A stretch of DNA of 64,000 nucleotides from Elusimicrobiota bacterium (GCA_016218575.1 JACRDN010000014.1:149891-213890); one strand, 5' to 3'. Counted from the first letter of the stretch, positions 8,274 through 17,016 are shown. The notes: generated from the sequence alone by a model not told the origin. Numbers and translations are program-made.

Positions 8274-10550
8274 ATGGTGCTGGTATTGGCCAGTCATAAC
8301 GCGCACAAGATAAAGGAAATAAGGGAACTCCTCTCGGGGCTTCCCCTGGAGATTTCTTCGCTCGATGATTTTCCAGGCCTGCCCGCGACCGTGGAGGACG
8401 AGCTTACCTTGGAGGGCAACGCGCGCAAGAAGGCCCAAGAGTGCGCCCAGGCCGCCCGGCTCTGGGCTTTGGCCGACGACACCGGCCTCGAGGTGGAGGC
8501 CTTGGGAGGAGCCCCCGGAGTCTACTCGGCGCGCTACGCCGGCCCCGGGTGCGATTTCGCGGACAACAATAGAAAGCTCTTGGAGGCGCTCAAAGCAGTG
8601 CCCGCGCCGCGTCGGGCCGCGTTTCGCACCGTCGCGGCTTTGTGCGATCCTCAAGGCCGGGTCGTCTGCGAGGAAGGGCGCCTGGAGGGGGAGATCGTGG
8701 CGGCGCCGCGGGGGGCCTCGGGTTTCGGCTATGACCCGATTTTCCTCCTCCCATCCGGCAAGACCTTGGCCGAGCTGTCCTTGGACGAGAAGAACAGGCT
8801 CAGCCATAGAGCAGCAGCTCTGAGGAAAATCCTTCCTCACATTAAGAAGCTCGCCCTAGCGGCCGTGGTCGCGGTTTTGTTCGCGGCATCTCCGGCTCGG
8901 GCCACCAAGACCGAGCCGGGCAGCGAGACGATTTGGGACCAGATCATGGCGGCCCAGGCCAACCGCGGCCTGCGCGTGGGCTCGCGCTACTTGGACGACA
9001 GTCAATACGAGCTCGCCTTGAAGGAGTTCAGCCGAGCCGTGTCCGCCAATCCCAAGGACCCCGTCGCCCACATGATGCTGGGCGTGGCCTATTATTGGAC
9101 CGGGCAGGTGGACAAGTCCCTGGAGAGCTACCGCAAAAGCCTCGAGCTCGATCCCAACAGCGCCCAGGCCTACATGCTCGTCGGGATCTCCATGGCCTGG
9201 AGGGGGGACGTCAAAAGCGCCTACGCGGCGTTCCAGAAATCCGCCAACCTTGATCCCAACCGCGCCGATATACAGATGAATTTAGGCTCGGTGGAGGATG
9301 GGCTGGGGCATTCCCTCGAGGCCCTGGACCGTTTCCGCAAGGCCGCCGGCCTCGAGCCGGGGCAGGCCCTCTACCATTTCCAGCTGGGGACCTTGTACCG
9401 CAAGCTCGGACGGGACCAGGAGGCGGCCGAGTCCCTGCGCCGGGCTCTGAGGCTTTACCCGGCCTACGAGGACGCCCTCCTCGAGCTGGGCGCGATAGAA
9501 GAACGGCAGGGCCAGCGCAAGGCAGCCGTCTACAGCTTCCGCAAGGCGGTCAACCTCAAGGCCCGGGACTCCGTGGCGCGCTTGAGGCTCGGCCGGCTCT
9601 ATCTTCTCAACGGGGAGGCCAAGAAGGCGCGCGAGATTTTCGCCGACGCCTTCCATCTCACTCCCGAGGAGGGCGGGCCGGGCCTCCAGCTTTCCGTGGC
9701 CTACTCGGGCGTAAAAGCCCCGGCGCCTTCGGCGCCGGCGGCGGGGAGAGAGCCGCAGACTCAGCCTCCTCCCGGCGCCGACAGCGACCCGTTAGACGTT
9801 TTCGCCAAGAATTTGGAGCGCATTCCCCTCGACCAGGGGGCCATCCTCCAAGTGGACGTGGTCATGGCCGCGCGGCCCCAGCTGGTCAAGGCCTCGGAAA
9901 GCGCCTCGGCCTTGAAGAAGGCCTTGGAGCGGGAGATGACGGGGCGAACCGCGGCCGCGAAGGCGGTCCGCCGCGAGTATAAAATCCCGGCGGCCGCCGC
10001 GCAGGCCCGGGCCGAGGCCGTGGCCAAGGTCCTGCAGGACCTGCGCGCGGTCATGAAGGAGGCCCCCGCAGGCTCGGACGTGCGCCTGGGAATGAACCTC
10101 ACCTTCACCAAGCTCGGGGCCGCGCGCCCGGCCGGCGGCCAGGCGGAGGACTCCGCCAAGGTTTCCTATCAGCCCAGACAGGTCGGAAACGACATGGGAT
10201 TGTGGGTCATGGGGACGGGTTGGATGTATCTGGTCGAGGAAACTCTCCCGGAGCCCGGGGAAATTCCGAATCATCCCGATCAAAGCGACTGGTGGGTGGC
10301 CACGGGCCTGGCCTACGCCGCCATCGGCGACAGCCAGCAGGCCTTGGGCGCCTTCGAGCGGGCCTGCCAGCTTGACCCCAAGAACGAGGCCGCCTTCCTG
10401 GGGCGGGGGGTGGCCCGAGTCATGACCGGAGACGAGGCAGAGGCCGCGGCTTCCCTGCAGGAGGCTCTCAAGATCAATCCCAAGAACCGCGCGGCCGGGG
10501 AGGGTCTCAAGTGGCTGCAAAGGCCTTCCACGAGGGCGAAAAAGGGATGA
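8274..10550 (+). CDS. rdgB: RdgB/HAM1 NTP pyrophosphatase fused in frame to a TPR protein
   Basis: 758 residues. Residues 1-186 are a full RdgB/HAM1 (XTP/dITP diphosphatase) domain: start LASHNAHKIKEI, ALADDTGLEV, GFGYDPIF and a closing LSHRAAAL. The frame then runs without a stop into a hydrophobic stretch at about 191-213 (KKLALAAVVAVLFAASPARA) that looks like a signal peptide with an A-x-A cleavage site. TPR repeats follow (about 220-475), then a Pro/Ala linker, an Ala-rich unknown domain (505-640) and more TPRs (660-750). RdgB is cytosolic, so the fusion puts a membrane or export signal mid-protein. The TPR part may start separately at a non-ATG codon such as ATT 8841. A TACAAT hexamer sits exactly where a leaderless promoter would need it. 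Confidence 0.8.
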   Translation: MVLVLASHNAHKIKEIRELLSGLPLEISSLDDFPGLPATVEDELTLEGNARKKAQECAQAARLWALADDTGLEVEALGGAPGVYSARYAGPGCDFADNNRKLLEALKAVPAPRRAAFRTVAALCDPQGRVVCEEGRLEGEIVAAPRGASGFGYDPIFLLPSGKTLAELSLDEKNRLSHRAAALRKILPHIKKLALAAVVAVLFAASPARATKTEPGSETIWDQIMAAQANRGLRVGSRYLDDSQYELALKEFSRAVSANPKDPVAHMMLGVAYYWTGQVDKSLESYRKSLELDPNSAQAYMLVGISMAWRGDVKSAYAAFQKSANLDPNRADIQMNLGSVEDGLGHSLEALDRFRKAAGLEPGQALYHFQLGTLYRKLGRDQEAAESLRRALRLYPAYEDALLELGAIEERQGQRKAAVYSFRKAVNLKARDSVARLRLGRLYLLNGEAKKAREIFADAFHLTPEEGGPGLQLSVAYSGVKAPAPSAPAAGREPQTQPPPGADSDPLDVFAKNLERIPLDQGAILQVDVVMAARPQLVKASESASALKKALEREMTGRTAAAKAVRREYKIPAAAAQARAEAVAKVLQDLRAVMKEAPAGSDVRLGMNLTFTKLGAARPAGGQAEDSAKVSYQPRQVGNDMGLWVMGTGWMYLVEETLPEPGEIPNHPDQSDWWVATGLAYAAIGDSQQALGAFERACQLDPKNEAAFLGRGVARVMTGDEAEAAASLQEALKINPKNRAAGEGLKWLQRPSTRAKKG

Positions 10551-11941
10551 AGGACGCGGGGCTCATGCGCTCGTTTGTGAGCCGCATCCATTTTACCGGG
10601 GTCGGTGGGGTGGGGATGAGCGGCATCGCCGAGGTCCTGCGCAATCTCGGCTATGAGGTCTCCGGCTCGGATTTGAAGGAGTCCGAGACCACCCGGCGCC
10701 TGGCGGCCGCGGGCGTCAAGATTTTCAAGGGCCACGCCGCGCGCTTTGTCCGCGGGGCCCAGGTTCTGGTGGCGAGCTCCGCGGTCGCCCCTGACAACCC
10801 GGAGCTTGCCTACGCCCGCCGGGCCGGCATTCCCGTCATTGCGCGGGCCCAGATGCTGGCCGAGCTTGGGCGCATGAAAAAGACCGTGACCGTGGCGGGC
10901 AGCCACGGCAAGACCACGACCACCTCCATGGTGGCCATGGCCTTGAACGAGGCCGGGGCGAGCCCAACCATGATCATAGGGGGACAGCTCAAGAACATCC
11001 GCTCCAACGTGAAGCTCGGTGTGGGCGAGTACCTGGTGGCCGAGGCCGACGAGTCGGACGGCTCCTTCAAGCACCTCTCGCCCTTGGCCGCGGTCGTGAC
11101 CAACATAGACAATGACCATTTGGACTTCCATAAATCCATGGCGAACCTGAGGCGGGCGTTCTTGGAGCACCTGCAGCGGCTTCCCTTTTACGGCGCGGCC
11201 GTGCTTTGCGCCGATGACCCCAGGCTGCGCGCCATGGCGCCAAGCCTGGGTCGGTCCGTCGTGACGTACGGTGTCAAGAGCCCCGCCGATTGGCGCGCGG
11301 TCCAGGTCAAAATGAGCAAGGGAGGGTCCCGCTTCGAGGCCCGCCATCGGGGCGGGCTCGTGGCCTCTATAGAGCTTCGCGTGCCCGGCCTGCACAACGT
11401 TCAGAACGCTTTGGGGGCCTTGGCCGCGGGGTGCTTCCTGGGCTTTAATCCCGAGAAGCTCGCGCGCGGGCTTTCCAAGTTCCGCGGCGTGGGACGGCGC
11501 TTGGACGTCCTGGGCGCGGCCGAGGGAGTCGAGTTCGTGGATGACTACGGGCATCACCCGACCGAGGTCGCGGCGGCTCTCGAGGCGGTGTCGGGGTTGT
11601 GGCGGGCGCGCCGGACGGTCGTAATTTTTCAGCCCCATCGCTTCAGCCGCACTAGGCTCTTGTGGCGCGAGTTCGGCCCGGCCTTCAAGCGCGCTGATTT
11701 TGTCTACGTCATGGACATCTATCCCGCCGGGGAGGATCCAATCGCGGGGGTAAGCTCCAAGCTCATCTTGGACTCGCTCAAGCGCAGCGGAGTCGCCTGC
11801 GCGCCCTACTCCTCGGCCTTGGACGCGGCGCGGGAACTTCGCCGCGGCGACGTGGTGCTGACCTTGGGGGCCGGAGACGTCTGGAAGGCCGGAGAGGACC
11901 TGCTGCGCCGTAGGCGACTCCGCCTGGCCAGTCCGGCCTAA
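10547..11941 (+). CDS. murC: UDP-N-acetylmuramate--L-alanine ligase MurC
   Basis: 464 residues from the ATG at 10547, which overlaps the previous stop as ATGA; the frame is open further upstream, but the overlap favours this start. It adds L-alanine to UDP-MurNAc in the cytosolic steps of peptidoglycan synthesis. Visible motifs: the UDP-binding GVGGVGMSGIAEVL at the N-terminus, the ATP loop GSHGKTTT near 118, DNDHLDFH and the C-terminal DDYGHHPTEV. The length is normal. It is separated from any division/cell-wall cluster and is probably co-transcribed with rdgB-TPR and rsmA. Confidence 0.95.
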   Translation: MKDAGLMRSFVSRIHFTGVGGVGMSGIAEVLRNLGYEVSGSDLKESETTRRLAAAGVKIFKGHAARFVRGAQVLVASSAVAPDNPELAYARRAGIPVIARAQMLAELGRMKKTVTVAGSHGKTTTTSMVAMALNEAGASPTMIIGGQLKNIRSNVKLGVGEYLVAEADESDGSFKHLSPLAAVVTNIDNDHLDFHKSMANLRRAFLEHLQRLPFYGAAVLCADDPRLRAMAPSLGRSVVTYGVKSPADWRAVQVKMSKGGSRFEARHRGGLVASIELRVPGLHNVQNALGALAAGCFLGFNPEKLARGLSKFRGVGRRLDVLGAAEGVEFVDDYGHHPTEVAAALEAVSGLWRARRTVVIFQPHRFSRTRLLWREFGPAFKRADFVYVMDIYPAGEDPIAGVSSKLILDSLKRSGVACAPYSSALDAARELRRGDVVLTLGAGDVWKAGEDLLRRRRLRLASPA

Positions 11942-11952
11942 AGAGAGCGCTG

Positions 11953-12750
11953 ATGCCTGCGCGCCTGGGACAGCATTTCCTGGTCAGGGAGGACGTGCGC
12001 GACGCCATCGTCTCGGCCGCTGGGCTCCGGCCCGGGGAGAAGGTGCTCGAGATCGGCCCCGGACGCGGCATTCTGACCAGGGGCCTTCTCTCGGCCGGGG
12101 CCGAGGTGACGGCGGTCGAGATGGATGAACGCCTGGGCGAGAATCTCGTTTCGGTGCTGGGCGCCGAGACGAGATTGAGGCTTATCCAAAGAGATTTTTT
12201 GAAGTTGCCCCTTCAGTCGCTGGGACAAGGCCCCTTCAAGATCGTCGCCAATCTCCCCTATGCCGTGGCCACTCCCATACTCCAGAAGATACTGCCCTGG
12301 CCGCTCTGGACCCAAGCCATCCTCATGTTCCAAAAGGAGGTGGGCGAGCGCCTGGCGGCCGGGCCGGGCTCCGGCAAATACGGGCTCCTGACCTTGTCGG
12401 CCTGGGTTTACGCCGAGGTCGAGATGGTCCTGGACGTGCCGCGGGAGTGCTTCAGCCCCAAGCCCAAGGTTGAGTCCGCCGTCCTGCGCTTGACGCGCCG
12501 CGCCGAGCCCGAGGTCGCGGCTGATAAGCAGAAGTCTTTCTTCAAGACGGCCCGCGCCGCCTTCGAGCAGCGCCGCAAGATGGCCTCGGGGCCGATCGCC
12601 CGGGCGCTGGGGATTTCCCGCGAACAAGTGATTTCGGCGTTGGGGGGGCTGGGGATAGGCTCCTCGGCCCGGGCCGAGGAGATCGCGCCGGAGTCCTACA
12701 GGGCGCTTTCGGAGGCGCTGAGCCGAGCTTCGAGTAAAGACTCGATCTGA
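11953..12750 (+). CDS. rsmA: 16S rRNA (adenine1518/1519-N6)-dimethyltransferase
   Basis: 265 residues. It dimethylates two adenines in the 3' end of 16S rRNA. Characteristic motifs: the opening RLGQHFLVRED, the SAM-binding VLEIGPGRGIL and the catalytic NLPY at 100-103. Length and order match KsgA/RsmA. It starts 11 bases after murC. Its last 55 bases overlap the 3' end of the convergent peroxidase gene. Confidence 0.95.
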   Translation: MPARLGQHFLVREDVRDAIVSAAGLRPGEKVLEIGPGRGILTRGLLSAGAEVTAVEMDERLGENLVSVLGAETRLRLIQRDFLKLPLQSLGQGPFKIVANLPYAVATPILQKILPWPLWTQAILMFQKEVGERLAAGPGSGKYGLLTLSAWVYAEVEMVLDVPRECFSPKPKVESAVLRLTRRAEPEVAADKQKSFFKTARAAFEQRRKMASGPIARALGISREQVISALGGLGIGSSARAEEIAPESYRALSEALSRASSKDSI

Positions 12751-13319
12751 CTCGTCACCGCCCGGCCGATGGGGGAGGCTTGCGGTCCGAAGCGGGCGAC
12801 GACGCGGCCGTCGCGGCCCGCCAAGAATTTCGTGAAATTCCATGGGATATCGCCGTTATGCCCCGAGCGCGCGGTCAAGAATTCGTAGAGAGGGTGGATG
12901 CCCGGGCCCTTGACCGTTATTTTCGAGAATAGGTCGAAGCTCACTGCATAGCGCGTCCGGCAGAAGGCCTGGATTTCAGGGTCCGAGCCGGGCTCCTGCG
13001 CGCCGAACTCGTTGGCGGGAAAACCCAGAACGCGCAGGCCTCGGGCCTGGTAGCGCCGGTAGAGGGCTTCGAGCTCCTCGTACTGCGGTGTGAAGCCGCA
13101 GAGGGAGGCGGTGTTGACAAGCAGAAGCACTTGACCTTTGTACTGGGAGAGGCTCTTAGGCTGTCCCCCGATGGTTTTTACCTCGAAGCCGTAGATGGTT
13201 CCGGGCGGATCCTCGGTCATGTTTTTAACTCCTCTGCGTCCCAGCCTCCGGGCTTTCTCCAGGGCGGCGAACGCCAAAGACGCGAAAAACAACGCCGCCC
13301 TTTCTTTCAGCCGGGCCAC
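12696..13319 (-). CDS. Glutathione peroxidase family thiol peroxidase
   Basis: 207 residues. GPx-fold peroxidase using Cys rather than selenocysteine: C74 in NTASLCGFTPQY, FPANEFGAQEPG and the Trp motif IPWNFTKFL. Bacterial members usually take electrons from thioredoxin. Residues 1-33 form an extra, partly hydrophobic and basic leader; a start at M34 (13220) would give a standard cytosolic enzyme, so localisation is open. It is convergent with rsmA and 15 bases downstream of the M50 protease gene on the same strand. Confidence 0.88.
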   Translation of the reverse strand: MARLKERAALFFASLAFAALEKARRLGRRGVKNMTEDPPGTIYGFEVKTIGGQPKSLSQYKGQVLLLVNTASLCGFTPQYEELEALYRRYQARGLRVLGFPANEFGAQEPGSDPEIQAFCRTRYAVSFDLFSKITVKGPGIHPLYEFLTARSGHNGDIPWNFTKFLAGRDGRVVARFGPQASPIGRAVTSQIESLLEARLSASESAL

Positions 13320-13334
13320 GCCCTATTCTACGAT

Positions 13335-15227
13335 TTAATTCGATGTGATTTGCGCCCAAATGCGGGACAGAAGAGCGGCCGTGCCGAGGGCGAAGAAGGC
13401 GGAACTCGCAAGATAGCATATCTCTGCCCGTCGCCTCTTGGCGTCTCTTAGCGCGCTGGGCAGCCCCTGCCCGAGCCAGGACCAGGCCTTGTGCCTCAGG
13501 TTGGGGTATTCTAGGTAGTCCATGAGCAGGTAATAGCCGTCGTACTCCAGGAAGGGATTGAGGTTCAAGAAGGCCGTGGAGTAGAGGCCCAAAGAGAAAA
13601 TCCACAGCCCGGGGGCAAGTGCTGTCCCCGGCGACAGGCTTGCCGCGAGGGCGCAAAAGCCGGCCAGCACGATCTCGCTGTAAGGCCCCGAGAGGCTCAC
13701 CGCCATGCGCGGCCATTTGGGTGCCAGCCACAGGTCCGAGGTGTCCACGAAGGCGATGGGTGTGATCCAGTACCAGCCCACCCCGGCTCGGGGGATTTCG
13801 CGCCCGAAGGCCTTTGCCGTGAAGGCGTGCCCCGCCTCGTGGATGATCACCGAGAGGAAATAGGCGGGGATGAGGGCAAGCCACAGATACCAGCCTCCCT
13901 TGAGCTCAACGAGGTCCTGCTGGACATCTGGAATATGGCGCCAAAATAGGGCCGCCCCGGCCAGAGCCACGATGAGGAGGAGGGCTTGCCCCGCCTTGGT
14001 GTAAAGCCATCGGACGGGGCCGCGGTGATAGAGCCTGGACAGTCGGGGATCGAGGTGGTTCAGGGAGACTCTCCAGTTCAGGGCCTTGGCGACCGCGGCA
14101 AGGAGGCGCGCAAGACTTCCCTCGGACGTGCCCAAGCTCAGCACGTCGGCGCGGAGCGCGCTCCCATCGAGGAATCCCTTGGCCGCCAGATCCGACATCA
14201 CTCCGGCCACGAAGCCGGGGGCGAAGGATTGAAAGTGGGAGAAATGCTCCAAGGCGAGGTCCCTCAAGGTGTGCCGGCCATCGAGGCGATCCCAAATGAA
14301 GCGGCCGGCGGGGGAAAGTTGGAAATAGGAGCCGGTCGCGGGATTCTTCAAGATCGTGATGGCGTCGCCTTCCGACGAGGCCCGCTCGAAGACTTGGACG
14401 CGGGAGGCCTTCCTGGGGCGCTGCCTGAGGCTCACCGTCTCCATGAGCTGGACGGCGACGTCGGCGCTCTCGCCCATGGCCTTGAGAAGGTCCTCGCGGT
14501 GCAGGATCAGGAGCTCGCAGGGCTCCAGCGTTCTCACGGTTGCGCTGCGGGGGGACTCGCTCAAAAGCGCCATTTCCCCAAAAATCGAGCCCGTCCCGAG
14601 GGTGGCGAGCTTTCGCGCCGTGCCCTCGGGGCTCTCCTGGAGGGCTTCGACGCTTCCGGACTTGATCAAGTAGCAGCAGCGCCCTCCCTCCCCCTGGCGC
14701 ACCACCGTGGTCTTGGCGTCGAGCAGGATGATCTTGAGACTGGCGACCAGCTTGCGGATCTGCCGGGCATCGAGGGGGGTGAAGGGCGTGGCTTGCTTCA
14801 AGAATTTCGCCAACCGCATTTCATCGGCGCTTTTCTGGAAAGCCTCGGCCATGGCCGGATGGGCCTTGAGGAGAGCCTTGAAATCAGCCGCCTTGAGGCT
14901 TAGGGCCTTGACCTCGCCCAGCGCCTTGACCGTGCTCTGCCGGAATCCCGATCCCACCAAGGCCAGTTCCCCGAATATTTCTCCAGGCGACAAGACGGCC
15001 AAGGGAATATCTCCGCGGGATCCGCGGGAGGCGGCTTCGGCCCTGCCCTCGAGAATCAGGTAGAGGCGGTCCGCGGCCGCGCCTTCCTTTAGAATTATGG
15101 CGTTCGGGGGAAAATGCTCCTCCCTCCAAAGAGGGGCGAGTGCCGTCAATGAGTCCTTGTCCAATGCAGAAAACGCCGGAATCCGGGCGAGCAAGGCCGC
15201 CCGCTGGGCGAGAGCGGATTCCGGCAT
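13335..15227 (-). CDS. Membrane M50 metalloprotease with two cyclic-nucleotide domains and a PqqD-like domain
   Basis: 630 residues. Two cNMP-binding-like domains (about 14-125 and 150-265, each with a FGE-x-AL-type phosphate cassette) come first. A PqqD-like segment follows at about 285-360 (context NPATGSYFQLSPAGRFIWD). Membrane helices frame the site-2-protease-like zinc motif H463-E-A-G-H467 and the third ligand region NPFLEYDGYY with D563. PqqD-like domains bind RiPP leader peptides. The gene is separated by one base from the peptide gene at 15229 on the same strand. I infer that it binds and processes or exports the small peptides, possibly under cNMP control. It could instead only regulate. 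Confidence 0.85.
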   Translation of the reverse strand: MPESALAQRAALLARIPAFSALDKDSLTALAPLWREEHFPPNAIILKEGAAADRLYLILEGRAEAASRGSRGDIPLAVLSPGEIFGELALVGSGFRQSTVKALGEVKALSLKAADFKALLKAHPAMAEAFQKSADEMRLAKFLKQATPFTPLDARQIRKLVASLKIILLDAKTTVVRQGEGGRCCYLIKSGSVEALQESPEGTARKLATLGTGSIFGEMALLSESPRSATVRTLEPCELLILHREDLLKAMGESADVAVQLMETVSLRQRPRKASRVQVFERASSEGDAITILKNPATGSYFQLSPAGRFIWDRLDGRHTLRDLALEHFSHFQSFAPGFVAGVMSDLAAKGFLDGSALRADVLSLGTSEGSLARLLAAVAKALNWRVSLNHLDPRLSRLYHRGPVRWLYTKAGQALLLIVALAGAALFWRHIPDVQQDLVELKGGWYLWLALIPAYFLSVIIHEAGHAFTAKAFGREIPRAGVGWYWITPIAFVDTSDLWLAPKWPRMAVSLSGPYSEIVLAGFCALAASLSPGTALAPGLWIFSLGLYSTAFLNLNPFLEYDGYYLLMDYLEYPNLRHKAWSWLGQGLPSALRDAKRRRAEICYLASSAFFALGTAALLSRIWAQITSN

Positions 15228-15228
15228 C

Positions 15229-15438
15229 TTAAAGAGTGGGGACAGCTTTATTGGCGCGCGCTTTCAGCTCCTCATCGGGCAGGCTCCAATCTATTTGCTT
15301 GACCGCGCTCCACTCCTCGGAGCTTAAGTCCGCTCCGGTCTTGCGGATGGTGCTTTCCGGGTCCTTGCGCAGTTCCGCCCGGAAGTGGTCGTCGTGTATC
15401 CATCGGTCCAGAAGCTGCTCTATGGCTTGGCGGCTCAT
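15229..15438 (-). CDS. NHLP/Nif11-like small precursor peptide (copy C)
   Basis: 69 residues, opening MSRQAIEQLLDRWIHDD. A helical leader-like module contains FRAELRKDPE and ends with the block DWSLPDEELKARA, with W51 at the same position as in the other two copies; the tail is NKAVPTL. The pattern resembles leader domains of the Nif11/NHLP clan of RiPP precursors (assignment from memory of the family pattern). A GGAGA Shine-Dalgarno precedes the ATG. It lies one base from the M50 protease gene and is the copy with the longest C-terminal tail. Confidence 0.75.
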   Translation of the reverse strand: MSRQAIEQLLDRWIHDDHFRAELRKDPESTIRKTGADLSSEEWSAVKQIDWSLPDEELKARANKAVPTL

Positions 15439-15462
15439 GTTTTCTCCATTTAACCCTCTATT

Positions 15463-15660
15463 TCAGAGCTTGTTGGCCCGAGCTCGCAATTCCTCATCTG
15501 GAAGGCTCCAGTTCACCCGGCGCAAGGCCTCCCATTCTTCGGCGGAAAGCTGCGCTCCGGAGTCACGGACGACCTTCTCCGGGTCCCTTCTCAGCTTAGC
15601 CCTGAACTGCGCATCGCTCATCCAAAGATCCAGCAGTTTTTCTACGGAAGCTCGGCTCAT
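15463..15660 (-). CDS. NHLP/Nif11-like small precursor peptide (copy B)
   Basis: 65 residues, paralogous to the peptides at 15229 and 16678 along its whole length. It shares MSRxSVEKLLD, FRAKLRRDPE and WSLPDEEL at 51-58, and ends almost at once (RANKL), leaving no obvious core. A perfect GGAGG lies seven bases before the ATG. Its 5' end overlaps the last 65 bases of the ComQ-like gene, so the two are translationally close. Role as precursor, carrier or self-standing helical peptide is open. Confidence 0.75.
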   Translation of the reverse strand: MSRASVEKLLDLWMSDAQFRAKLRRDPEKVVRDSGAQLSAEEWEALRRVNWSLPDEELRARANKL

Positions 15661-16681
15661 GGAAGACCTCCTGTCCCGGCGGCGTTGGCGCAGTCGCCCG
15701 CGGTTCGGCGAAAAAAGAGGCGCTGAGGATCAGCCGCTTGAGGCCTGCGGCCGCCGGGAGCTTCGGTTGGGCCCGCTCCAGGCAGGAAACGGCCTTTTGG
15801 CAGTGTATTTCCACCACGATGGCGCAAAGGCGCAGAGTTCCGTCTTGGATCAACTCCCGGCGCACGCGCTTGGCCGCGGAGGAGCTTGTCTTGGCCAGCT
15901 CCAATACCCGAAGAAACTTGCCGCGCTCGGCTCGGGGCAGGCGCTCCAGGTGCTTGGCGATTGGGTAGGTTCGAGTTCCATTGGCAAGATCGCGGCTGCG
16001 CCGGGCCTGGAACAGGTCATGGCAGTCGGAAGCCAACTGAATGGCGGTTCCCAATGAGCGGCCCATGTCCTCGTAGAGATCAACGGCGGACTCCGGGGCT
16101 TGAGCCATCAGAGCGCCCAGTCTTGAGAATAACGCCAATTCTTCTCCGGATTTCCCCGACACCGAGAGCTCTACGGCCGCACTGTCGGGATGACTGGAGC
16201 CGGCCGTGGACAGGTCCTCCTGTTGGCCCGCGCTCATGCGCAAAAGCCCCTGGGCCAGGGCCTTATGCATTCCGGCGAGGACCGCGGGGGGCGCCTTGAT
16301 ATCGGAGAGCGCCAATTGCGGAAGGCTCGAGAGGAAAGTGGCCGCCGCCAATTGCAGTTCCTGCGGGCGGAAACCCCGCCACGCGGCGGAAATATCGCCA
16401 TCGGCCAAGTCGTCCAGGAGGTCTATGCCGGCATACAGCAAGGTGGTCGCAAGGCAAAGGCCAGAAGCCTCTTCCTCAAGTCCGCGCACTGCTCCGACTA
16501 CCAGGCGAGGCATGACTATAAAGGGAAGACTCTCGGGATCGGCACTCTGGCGCTCGAGTCTGCGCAGCATCGCCGATAGCAGCTCTTTCTGGGCCTGGCT
16601 CTGCGCGCGCGCCGCTATGAAGCGCTTGGCGAGGGCGAAAACCTCTTGCATTAAGTCTGCTTGTGGCATATCTCCGGTCAC
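15596..16681 (-). CDS. ComQ/polyprenyl-synthase-like class I isoprenoid enzyme
   Basis: 361 residues from a GTG that overlaps the stop of peptide A (GTGA); ATG 16669 is an alternative. The all-alpha isoprenoid synthase fold is supported by a first Asp-rich site D87-L-L-D-D91 with D94 and a second site in QLASDCHDLF (D219, D222) followed by D231-L-A-N-G-T-R-T-Y-P. Both motifs are looser than in standard trans-polyprenyl synthases and resemble ComQ, which prenylates the ComX signal peptide on Trp. All three neighbouring peptides carry invariant Trp residues. Peptide prenylation is inference; an ordinary prenyl-diphosphate synthase role remains possible. The last 22 residues overlap the next gene and look unconserved. 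Confidence 0.7.
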   Translation of the reverse strand: MTGDMPQADLMQEVFALAKRFIAARAQSQAQKELLSAMLRRLERQSADPESLPFIVMPRLVVGAVRGLEEEASGLCLATTLLYAGIDLLDDLADGDISAAWRGFRPQELQLAAATFLSSLPQLALSDIKAPPAVLAGMHKALAQGLLRMSAGQQEDLSTAGSSHPDSAAVELSVSGKSGEELALFSRLGALMAQAPESAVDLYEDMGRSLGTAIQLASDCHDLFQARRSRDLANGTRTYPIAKHLERLPRAERGKFLRVLELAKTSSSAAKRVRRELIQDGTLRLCAIVVEIHCQKAVSCLERAQPKLPAAAGLKRLILSASFFAEPRATAPTPPGQEVFHEPSFRRKTAGSLDERCAVQG

Positions 16682-16878
16682 ATGCCGAAGTTTGCGCGGG
16701 TTTTCAACTGTTCATCGGGAAGGCTCCAATCAATGCGGCTTAAAGCCTGCAATTCCTCGGGGCTTAAGCTTGCTCCCGCCTTTTTGACGGTCCCTTGCGG
16801 GTCGGAGCGCAGCTCGGCCCGGAACTTCTCGTCGTTCATCCAGCGGTCCACCAGCTTTTCCACCGATTCTCGGCTCAT
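16678..16878 (-). CDS. NHLP/Nif11-like small precursor peptide (copy A), first gene of the locus
   Basis: 66 residues from the ATG at 16878, preceded by GGAGGT; a GTG six bases further upstream is possible but sits inside that Shine-Dalgarno. The sequence follows the family pattern MSRESVEKLVDRWMNDE, FRAELRSDPQ and WSLPDEQL at 51-58, with tail RANFGM. It leads the minus-strand operon peptide A - ComQ-like - peptide B - peptide C - M50 protease. Its stop overlaps the ComQ-like start by four bases. Confidence 0.75.
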   Translation of the reverse strand: MSRESVEKLVDRWMNDEKFRAELRSDPQGTVKKAGASLSPEELQALSRIDWSLPDEQLKTRANFGM

Positions 16879-16981
16879 TTGCACCTCCGCTCCCGCCGTT
16901 GGTTCGCCGCCACTGGCTGAGTATAGCCCCGGCTCTATTTTCTGTCAATGTCTGTCCGGTCACATGATTTAAATCGAAGGC

Positions 16982-17010
16982 TTGACGGCTCCGGGCGTTC
17001 GGCCTATACT
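16982..17010 (+). promoter_or_regulatory. Sigma-70-type promoter for the ABC transporter, probably leaderless
   Basis: TTGACG at 16982-16987, a 17-base spacer, then TATACT at 17005-17010. The expected transcription start is 17016-17018, exactly at the GTG (17017) that begins the conserved part of the permease, with no room for a Shine-Dalgarno. Confidence 0.75.
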
Positions 17011-17016
17011 TTCGCC

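Noticed and set aside
10313..11638. 441-residue minus-strand frame opposite murC
   Set aside because: Composition is His/Gly/Arg-rich antisense of a well-conserved gene; no start signals.
16948..17016. Upstream ATG 16948 as permease start
   Set aside because: The promoter at 16982-17010 lies inside this extension, so transcripts would not include it.
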